Assembly: GCA_016165875.1 (NCBI GenBank)
Contig: JABBOT010000080.1
Span: 49,310,032 to 49,374,031, forward strand
Reading direction: 5' to 3'
DNA length: 64,000 bases
From: Acanthopleura granulata
Lineage: Eukaryota; Mollusca; Polyplacophora; Chitonida; Chitonidae
The position numbers and the translations under genes were made by a program. The notes below the pieces were generated by a model. The model did no database searches. It was given only the letters and a program-made list of their open reading frames with translations, and was not told where the DNA came from. Shown in pieces: positions 53,801 through 61,400 of the stretch (position 1 is the stretch's first letter; each line of letters starts with the position of its first letter).

Positions 53801-54924
53801 AGGTTTTGTATTCATGTAGGAACAGATTCGTATTGATTTTCCACAGATTTCCTATATGGGTGATTCTGCTGTATTTATTCCCACGTGTTTATTTTGATAT
53901 ACATATATAGAGTGTCTTTGTTTAGTTTTAGAGTGAGCATTTAATATAAACAAGGGTAGATTTGGTCACTGATAACACTGTTGTGGTGCGTATATGGAGC
54001 CTTGCTTCCATCACACCGTTCCTCTACAACGTCTACTGACTGGGAAAAAAAAAGATGTATGGCAAATCAGTGAGGGTAAACTGTATCGGAGAATATTTCC
54101 AATGTGAATTTAATGACTGATTCAAACTGGTCCCCATTGGTAATTATAAGTCCTTATGGGTACTTAAGGCTACTTATGGGTAATTCATAGGACCATTTAT
54201 ATATGTAGGAGGCCAGTATATGGCATATACACATGTATGTTTAAGGTCAGGTTTTGAGCACCTGTCCCCAAATTCATGACACAGCAAAATATTTTATAAC
54301 AAGTCAGCCAAGGGCGCATCTTTTCAGGTCTAGCGTGAATTCATTCATCCAGGAACGCAATCTCTTCAATGCCCATAACTGTGGTTAACACAACATGGCT
54401 GCTGCTCCAGCGTTGGCCATGTCATGAATATGGGGCTGGTGTGCCTTTACTGAGTGGAATGTACCTGGGCCAAGCTGAGCTTGGTAAGAGCCACAACTGA
54501 CACATGTTTTGGGCTGCAAAGAGTGTTTAGTAAGAACATGTCAGGATTTTATCAGACCCTGTGTGAAACAATAGTATATATTACTATTTGTTGCAGTTGT
54601 GGCTATGATATTCTACTAGCTCAGTATAAATAAAATGGTAGAAGTAGCCCGTAATAATAGCCCGTAACACAATGCTCTTTTTTTTTTTTCTGTGAGCCAG
54701 TAGAGCCTAGGCTTATTAAGTGCTCATTTTTCGTGAGCAACCGAACATTGATTTTGGTGTATGTCTACAACCTATACCATGGCGGTGTCAGTTTTAAATC
54801 TGATATTACTGTTACTTATCAGTTAACACAGAAAACCCTTTCTTACCGCTTCTCTCACACCAGGTTCGTCATACCCTTGGTCGTAGTACGGCAAGGCATC
54901 GACCACAACTTCTCGCTCCGCCAT
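44716..54924 (-). CDS. BCAS2: BCAS2/SPF27, pre-mRNA-splicing factor, 7 exons, complete
   Basis: Core subunit of the Prp19 (NineTeen) complex, a small helical and coiled-coil protein acting in spliceosome activation in the nucleus. The seven exons join in phase to 214 residues; human BCAS2 is about 225. Diagnostic stretches are [20 protein letters not shown] at the N-terminus, [69 protein letters not shown] and [20 protein letters not shown]. The start ATG sits in AAAATGGCGGAG, a YY1-like context common at housekeeping starts. The C-terminus ([13 protein letters not shown]) is shorter and unlike human; AAG|GTAGGT just before it could be a donor to a further exon, so the last five residues are less certain. 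Confidence 0.96.
45207..45287 (-). CDS. BCAS2: BCAS2 exon 6
   Basis: 81 bp, phase 2 to 2, encoding [20 protein letters not shown] and LKNLEA. The acceptor is TTTAAG and the donor CAG|GTAAAG. The acceptor region and exon start are repeated upstream. Confidence 0.94.
45288..46960 (-). repeat. ~38-40 bp array carrying the BCAS2 exon 6 3' splice site and exon start, in two blocks
   Basis: Blocks at 45,288-45,910 and 46,375-46,960 are built of units that read, on the minus strand, a T-rich run, TTTAG, then AAGCACATCCAGGAT. The true boundary is TTTAAG|G followed by AAGCACATCCAGGA, so up to 14 exon bases recur. Unique sequence (45,910-46,375) and a SINE fragment interrupt the array. Confidence 0.88.
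45503..45594 (-). mobile_element. Internally deleted SINE (family 1) inside the exon 6 array
   Basis: TTTATTTATTTAATTATTAT, ACTCAAGAATATTATACCGG and CATCTGCAGGTTGCTGGC show parts of a family-1 SINE with the middle and head missing, embedded between array units. Confidence 0.75.
47040..47419 (-). repeat. Array carrying the BCAS2 exon 5 end and its 5' splice site
   Basis: After exon 5 on the minus strand come three short units (GGGGAGAGTTAGGGTAAG type), then about four ~85-bp units containing CAGAAGCAGCTGGGAGAGTT, the last 20 bp before the end of exon 5, followed by donor-like or decayed boundaries (ACTATGAGG, ACAGTGAGG, ATGGTAAGG). Confidence 0.88.
47420..47530 (-). CDS. BCAS2: BCAS2 exon 5
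   Basis: 111 bp, phase 2 to 2, encoding [20 protein letters not shown] and [16 protein letters not shown], matching the LELMSQHGCNAWKVYNE region of human. The donor is ACG|GTAAGG. The exon end and donor are duplicated downstream (47,040-47,419). Confidence 0.93.
47795..48032 (+). mobile_element. SINE (family 1), full length
   Basis: Head CCTCTCACCAATGCGGTCGC and GTGAGTTCAAGTCCATC (B box), middle CCACCATAATGCTGGACCCC, then CTTGAGTACGGCGTAAAACA and an AAATAAATAAATAA tail. It lies in BCAS2 intron 4. Confidence 0.88.
48224..48325 (-). CDS. BCAS2: BCAS2 exon 4
   Basis: 102 bp, phase 2 to 2, encoding [20 protein letters not shown] and [13 protein letters not shown]. The acceptor is GTTGTGCAG and the donor CAG|GTAAGG. 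Confidence 0.95.
48583..48655. repeat. 17-bp array, ~4.5 copies
   Basis: Tandem ATGGTGCTGCCAGGATT in BCAS2 intron 3, nearly perfect, so probably recent. It does not match a neighbouring exon edge. Confidence 0.9.
48740..48810 (-). CDS. BCAS2: BCAS2 exon 3
   Basis: 71 bp, phase 0 to 2, encoding [20 protein letters not shown] and SMK plus two bases. The acceptor is TGTTTCAG and the donor GAG|GTGAGT. Confidence 0.95.
49155..49247 (-). CDS. BCAS2: BCAS2 exon 2
   Basis: 93 bp, phase 0 to 0, encoding [20 protein letters not shown] and [11 protein letters not shown]. The acceptor is TGATTGCAG and the donor GAG|GTAAAT. Confidence 0.95.
49698..50410. repeat. 99-bp satellite, ~7 copies
   Basis: Near-identical 99-bp units, each with CCATCATAAGCGGATGATGG and a short inverted repeat AGCGGAT...ATCCGCT. 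The unit is 33 codons long, so a minus-strand frame stays open for 273 codons. That is an effect of unit length, not evidence for a gene. It lies in BCAS2 intron 1. Confidence 0.95.
50430..54846. other. BCAS2 intron 1, remainder
   Basis: About 4.4 kb. It holds two small duplications (a ~35-bp repeat at 50,825-50,900, and CACGTCTGACACATTACCTC repeated near 51,515), an OTU-like ORF fragment (51,813-52,321) and an AAGATGGCGG motif near 51,393. Otherwise it is unique AT-rich sequence. Confidence 0.6.
51813..52321 (-). pseudogene. OTU cysteine-protease-like ORF fragment, probably mobile-element derived
   Basis: A minus-strand frame of about 150 codons reads through [20 protein letters not shown], then [20 protein letters not shown], then [30 protein letters not shown] fits the catalytic Asp-Gly-Asn-Cys motif of OTU proteases, and the two Cys before it may be part of a small zinc site. 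It lacks the His-containing C-terminal part and any sign of its own promoter, and it sits in an intron. OTU domains of this form are common in transposon-associated proteins, so a decayed element remnant is the best guess. Confidence 0.45.
54847..54924 (-). CDS. BCAS2: BCAS2 exon 1
   Basis: 78 bp, 26 codons, [20 protein letters not shown] and PGVREA. The donor is GCG|GTAAGA. This is the first Met before the conserved VVDALPY block. Confidence 0.95.
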
Positions 54925-56122
54925 TTTCAACATCCAAGGGAAGTAAGTGAAGACTGAAAATGAAATTATTTAGATTTTAAAGGTTATTCCCCTTATTTAG
55001 GGCCTCAACTGTCGAGAAATTGTTTGCGTTTATTTATTTTGTACATTTAGACCTTGCCCGAAGAGCATTTATTTATTTATTTATTTATTTGCGAATCCAA
55101 ATGTTTGCTGAAAGCTGACCAGAGGTAGATACTGTGCATTTATGACGAATGGACAGGGGAAAATATAGCCGACTATGGTAGAAAACCGAAGAAAAGATAC
55201 CTTAGATACCTTAGGATTTTTTTTGTTCTGTGGTCTTTCTTGAAAACCAAGCAATGACATTTGCCCTAACATGATCGTATATATCTCTGACTTGAAAGCT
55301 AATTATGACACCACAATCTAGGGCTAGTGTATGAGCCTACAGTTTCTGGGATAAGACATATATTTGAAAAGAGAAGGTACGACAAATTTCAAGATAATTG
55401 CACTTTACTATATGTATGCTTACGGCCACTGGCCTCTGCTAGTGTGATTCGTAGGCGAGCGCCTAGTCTACTCGGCCACCAAGGACCCGGTCCTTAATTG
55501 GTATTACATTTTAACAGTTATCTTCATAATATTTTCTGTTGGAAAACGTAAGTGTATGATTTTATATTTACGACACATTTGTACGGAACGTATGGGAGTG
55601 AAGGATTCAGGAGATACCGAAATTTAGCCAGTTTTTCAATTTTAATTTTCTCTCCTCAAATATTAATAAATAAGAAGAACTGGCTGCACATTTTTTCTTG
55701 AGAATGTAATAGTATTTGGGTCGTTTTCTTCAAGTTTATTGGGTCAAGTTTTTAATTCAAGTCTCGTATCATTGCGTACACGTCTAATTGATGTCAAGAT
55801 TGATCAGTCAGGCAATAACTTGAAACGTGGAGATGAATCACCCTACCAAATCGTTATGAACACATCAACTGTAATTCTGTGTCCTGATTTTTTTTAAAGC
55901 TATATCACATGTAAGAGATAGGCATACAAGATAAAATGCTTCTTCCTGTCTGCATTTCCCGTGTTACACATTAGAGTAAAGGGTCCATTTTGATTTAGCA
56001 GTTTGTTGGAGTTTCCCGAGTGAAAAGATTAAAATTTATTTTCATCTGTTTCAGAATACAATGATTATTAAAATTTAAAACAAATGTAACTAACAACAGC
56101 AAAAGTAAAACCAAACAGAGAG

Positions 56123-56464
56123 AGTGAGTGAGTGTTTGGGGTTCAATGTCGTACTTAACAAAGCTTCAGTCATATCATGATGATGAGTCTTTCTGGTGTG
56201 TGCATACAGTGTGTCTTCTTGTGGCAGTGCGAATCCATGCCGCCAAAGTGCTGCCGCCAATGGAACATCGTGCCGAAGATACTAGACATGACATCCCTCC
56301 AGTCACATTATACGGCCACCGAGCCGACCAGACCTGTTTCCTTGTTCTATCCTCAATGCAGCAACAAGTGCCATTTTTTAAAGTCTGGTATGATCCGACC
56401 CGGACAAGAGCCTGGATCTCCCGAACTCGAGGCAAACGTTCTAACCACTAGACCGCCAAGGCGG
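56123..56464 (-). mobile_element. tRNA-headed SINE (family 2)
   Basis: At the right end the minus strand reads CCGCCTTGGCGGTCTAGTGG (A-box-like), then GAGTTCGGGAGATCC (B-box-like). The body ends leftward in GTACGACATTGAACCCC and a CACTCACTCACT-type tail. The same tail and body (GGGGTTTAACGTCGTACTTA in other copies) are familiar to me from mollusc genomes, from memory only. Confidence 0.75.
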
Positions 56465-58353
56465 TAAAAACAAATACAATGTCAAAAGTTCACCAGTGTT
56501 GTGAGTGATATTGCTGTGTTGATACGTGCAAAGCACAAATCTGAACACTCCAGGTTTAGTCCTGGGCTAGGTCGCACCAAAAAAGTTGCTGCTTCCTCGT
56601 TCACAACTGTGGGGAAATAATAATGACTGATCACCTCGGTATCAGGATCATGGACTGGGTATCTTCGGCACTTCCTCTCGTTGAGGCAGCACCTAACAAC
56701 AGAGAGATGCAGTAGGCCTATATATACACACACAAATGACTCTTCGTCATCATATGACGTATGAAATAATGTTGAGGTTAAACCCCAACCATCACAGCAT
56801 CCAGCAGCCTAAAAATCGTGATGATGCTTAACCATTTATATTACCCTGACGTTTTTTTCTTCTGCATTTGAGTCCATGTCTGTGATTAAAGCACAAGAGT
56901 ATTTCTTCTCCCATGTTCATTATTTCTAACGCTATTCTAATGACAGAACGTAACATAACTTAGAGAGATTGTCACTTTTATTGTATACCGGACAGTCACC
57001 ACTGAATCAATGTTTCAGAATATATATTTGCTAATATAGCATAATACCTGACAGTCACAATTCTGAACAGGATATCGGAAAATAACCAGCTAAAAATGGG
57101 CCAACTCTAACTATACAAGACATTTTCAGCTCTTCAATTCTGTGGCTTAATATTGCTCAGAATGTGTCTCCGGGCATCTGGGTGCGCTAGGCGGCCCCGA
57201 CACCTTCGCCTAAAGTTGGCTGTGATAGTCGATCCGCCCTCTTCTCTCCCCCCCCCCCCTTCCCAGGTGAAATGATCAAGAAACTGGCTCTTGCCTGAAC
57301 ACAATGGTCTGAAATACTTCGCAGTGTTAGTTACACATGTACTTGTTATAATTAAAACATATAACGTTAAAATAGTATTACTGTTCTCATGGTATTACGT
57401 GTTGCCTTTGCAGTCAAGATTTACGTTCCACCTTATAAACAGCTGACATCTCCTAGCTCTCTGGTCAGTCTCTCATTAAGCCTAAAAGCATAGGCGCCTT
57501 TAGATCCCAGTTGGCAGCAAAAATACTTCACGCTTGAAACGAAGATAATTCAGCAATGAATTCATGCAAATTCAAACAGGTTTTTGCATTCAGGATAGAA
57601 TTGTGTAATCTTTTTATGAACAGCGTCCCAGTAATGAGTTGTCTTTTACTTTAATAAGATAAGCAATAACTTTTAGAAAAATTAAAGAACATTTAACAGT
57701 ACGGCATTTCACACAAAAAAGACAAGCCGAACGTGTGAATCCATAAACTTTGGTGAGAAGTCGTTTAACCTAATAACACTTGTTATACTACTGTTGTATT
57801 GAACATGCATCGATCTAGAGGTAGAACGGCCATCTCAATGCGTGGTTGCCGTAGCTTTTGCGCTTGTCACTGTGGCGACAACGTGCTCGCACTGTCGCCT
57901 AAGTGTGCATACGTGCTTGTATTAGGTCCGTGTGAACAACAGGCCTAACCAGTGTCATCTGAAAGTTTTATAGCTTCAGGGACAGGCACTTGATATCAGG
58001 ATAAACCTATTATCAATGTATTGAGGTGCAATTACAGTTTGTTTAGTTAGATAAATGGACATATGTATGTCGTCCCATAATCGCAGATTATTGAAGATTT
58101 GTTTAGCCAAGAGACGCTTTCAGATTAAATTCCCCGCCATCCACAGTTCAGAAGGCAGCCAATCACATGTAAGGTCAGAGTTCAAGGTCGTCTCGCCCAC
58201 CACCTGTTGAGGTTATGCACGGGAATGGTTAGTTCCTGTTTCACTTTGACATATTCCTAGGAGTTTTGGACACAGAAAGAAAGTCGGGTGATTGTTAATG
58301 CTGTAGATGAAAGAGGGAGGACCATAACTGTTTGTAAAAGAACCAGTCTAGGC

Positions 58354-58362
58354 ATGACCTGA
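58354..58362 (+). promoter_or_regulatory. Minimal upstream ORF (Met-Thr-stop)
   Basis: ATGACCTGA ends 5 bp before the start codon of the membrane-protein gene. If it lies in the 5' UTR it would be a three-codon uORF able to reduce initiation at the main start. Confidence 0.4.
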
Positions 58363-58367
58363 GCACT

Positions 58368-58460
58368 ATGGCCACTGAAACCCCGGAAGATCCACCACTG
58401 ACGTACGCGGACTTGGGAATACCGACAGAGGAGCGTGTTACCACGGGAATATTGGGGAAG
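58368..58460 (+). CDS. Membrane-protein gene exon 1
   Basis: 93 bp, 31 codons from ATG (MATETPEDPPLTYADLGIPT and EERVTTGILGK). The donor is AAG|GTATGT. It is acidic and Pro-rich, without a signal peptide. Confidence 0.7.
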
Positions 58461-61400
58461 GTATGTGATGGCAACGCAACGATCCAGGGACTAATTTAAG
58501 TCAAGCATTGTGACAAATTGCTTTGAAATGATGAAATATTGTATAGTTTAGTCGTTAATCATATGTTCATGGCAATATTCGGAATCATCCACACGCCCAC
58601 GTGCAGTGATTGAGACCACCACCGCCTCTTCGTCTTCCGTCAAAGGTCACAGCTGATAAGTGTGCCTATAAATAAACTTGTCTCACAGGAACTAGTGCCC
58701 GTGACATAATGTAATGGTAAGACATCAAAGTGCAGTCCGACACGATCGGCGTCTGTATACGTATTTAATATGGTGACGTTTATTGCATACAAACGTCAGA
58801 CCGAAAAGGCCTACAGGAAGTGTGGGCTGGCTGGCGACCGCTTGGTCACTGGGGTACTCTCCCCCTTCTATCGACAAGATCTCCAAAACCACGGATCCTT
58901 TTCACTTAACTTTAACACGGCAGTGGGCCTTGATAATTTTGCTTTCATGTATAATGTACGCATAGATGGTCAAGCGTCGATACTTCAAACGGCCACAAAT
59001 CTCTTTCTGACTTCTCAACAGGGATAATCAGGGCATGGCCCACTTCTCAGCTCGTGTTTTTTCCCGTATGAGACATGAGACTAGGCAATGTGACACCCAG
59101 GATCAAAGCTATACCGAGTCCAATAATAATGGAGAGGTGGGAGGCGGTATCCAATTAACAAAACACAAAAGGCATCAGACTGTTACAGTATTGAACAAAT
59201 TGAACTTGCTTCAGTTTAATGTGAATTAAATCAGCTATTTCCAAAATTTCATTTGCTACCTTCTCCATTGCTTGATGGTTCACAGGAAAATGCTCTCGAT
59301 GAGATGATTGACAGCTCAGATCAGTGTTTATGTCAGTGGGTAATGTTATGCCATTGACCCGACACGTCACATTTCGCTTTGCATAACGAGACTTTGGGAG
59401 TGGGTCATACACTGGTTACCAGCGCTGACAGAGATGCGAGAAGTGAAAAAGAGATTTGGGACTGTTTTCCAGCATCAACGCTTGGCCATCTTTGCGTCTA
59501 TTATACACCAGCGTGAAGCGAAATTAGTAACACCCAAATTTGAGTCAGTTGTTTCTGCTCAACTCCGACTATAATATCTATTGTCCTGTGTGATGGTAAA
59601 AGTACATACTTCCTTTTTCTGTTTGATGCTTCCTGGTACATGGGAAGTTATGGTGTGGTATATATTATATGTTCATTTGGTCTGCATGAAAAGGAAATTA
59701 AAATAACAACTTAGTCATGATAAGCTCAACTCATAACATATGAAAGCCAGTTCTGCTGTTGTCACTGAAACAAGCACCTTTCCTTCTATCAGCACACTTG
59801 TCTACAGCTTAGATTACATGAATCGCACTTATAACTTCCTGGACTCATTATGCAGATTTGTGTCTGAGCCGTAATGGATGTAGTCCAATGTAATCCAATG
59901 CCTGCACATCTCACCACATATATCTCACAACTACAGCTGGTACATAGTATACAACAATGGCTACATGCTTGATACACTCTAAAGTAAATTGAACAACTAT
60001 ATATATATATATGTAAAGCTGGGTACATTTTAATGTGGATGAGTCTCTATGCTGGTGTTTCAGTGACACATATTGTAACACACTGATGTTCAAGGCAGTG
60101 TTTAAGCGTGGAAGGAAGAGAAAGAAAATAAGAAGAGAAGGAAAACAAGAAATTAAAAATTCTGCATCTTGATACATAGTAGGATTTGTTGAACAGGGTC
60201 ATTGGATTGCAAAGACAGATCTATTTTATAAGGTGATGAAAAATCAGCCGCTGTTGTGGAAAACATGGATTTAATGTCCATTCAGAACCAGCCTGGAAGT
60301 AAATGTTATTCATTTGTATGCTTTGTGTTTTCTGCTGAAACTCAGTTTTAATGGTTATGTTTTTCATAGCGGTTTGAGTGACACTGTAGCCTTAAAGCAA
60401 TGAAATTAAGCCAGCAAATCTGTGCGTTGGTAATGATAATAATGAAGAGCCCTAGAATTGATGACGTGAATTATTTAGCTGCTAGGATTAAGCAGTTTCC
60501 CAAGTTCCAGACAAAGGATGTGCCAAAATGGCCGCCTAGCTGTTGTAGATCCCATACATCAAGCTTACATCTCTGTATAAGTTATGTACCCTACAATTCC
60601 CTTATAAGGACAGTATACGCCAACAACATGGTGAGTCTTTGTGACCAGTCTGAAACAATAATGAATTTCCAACAGAGATAACAACTCTTATCAGTATTCC
60701 TACAAAGTTGTATTTGTACCTGGCACACTGTGTTTTCAGTCTAGGAAGTTGTCAGACTTGGAGAGATGGGAATGGGTGTTTGTGGCAGTGACCGGCCTGG
60801 GACTTCCCACCACACTGATTCTGAGCCTGTACAAACTGTTCACCACTACCATGACAGACCCAGACTTTGTGTTTGCTCTCCTGCTCATCATCAATACCTG
60901 TAAGCCATTTAATTGGGTGATTGTAATCCATAGAAATTAATAAAGTCAGTAGGCTATGCATTACCTGCCAAGTAATGAAATCAGTATGTATTACCTGCCA
61001 GTTAATAAAATCAGTTTGCATTATTACGTAACGATTAATGAAATCAGTATGCATTACCTGCCAGGTAATAAAATCAGTGTATTACCTGGCAATAATGAAA
61101 TCAGTATGTATTACGTAACAATTTATGAAATCAGTGTGAATTACCTGCCAGTTAAGAAATCAGTATGAATTACCTGGCAATTTATACAATGAATTGGCAT
61201 TACCTGGCAAATAAAAACATATCATTCCTTTTTACAGCTTTTTAAACAGTTGTTCCTTCTTTTGTTTATTTTCGTTATTATGTAATAAATCTATGCACAT
61301 TTTAGTAGTGTAGATATGCATGTACATATCATCATACTAATCAGTTACTAGTTATCTCTCGTGAAATTATTGTAAAATTCAGCATTATATAGCTGACATT

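Larger units (their letters stand above)
54925..58367. other. Intergenic region between BCAS2 and the membrane-protein gene
   Basis: About 3.4 kb between divergently transcribed genes (BCAS2 leftward, the other rightward). It holds a family-2 SINE (56,123-56,464), a short TTTA run at 55,068-55,090 and a C-tract near 57,249. Both promoters must lie in or near it. No other gene was recognised. Confidence 0.6.

Noticed and set aside
55440..55492. tRNA-like stretch on the minus strand (GGTGGCCGAGTAGACTAGGC)
   Set aside because: Looks like a Ser/Leu-type tRNA head but no full cloverleaf; probably a SINE remnant too diverged to assign.
59155..59412. 85-codon minus-strand frame inside intron 1 of the membrane-protein gene
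   Set aside because: No recognisable domain and no splice or promoter context.
60400..60681. Possible extra exon ending AACATG|GTGAGT in the membrane-protein gene
   Set aside because: No acceptor or phase fit that I could support; exon 1 joins exon 2 cleanly in phase 0 without it.
60899..61205. Array after exon 2 of the membrane-protein gene as another exon-edge satellite
   Set aside because: Shared bases with the exon 2 boundary are too few; counted as an ordinary intronic array.
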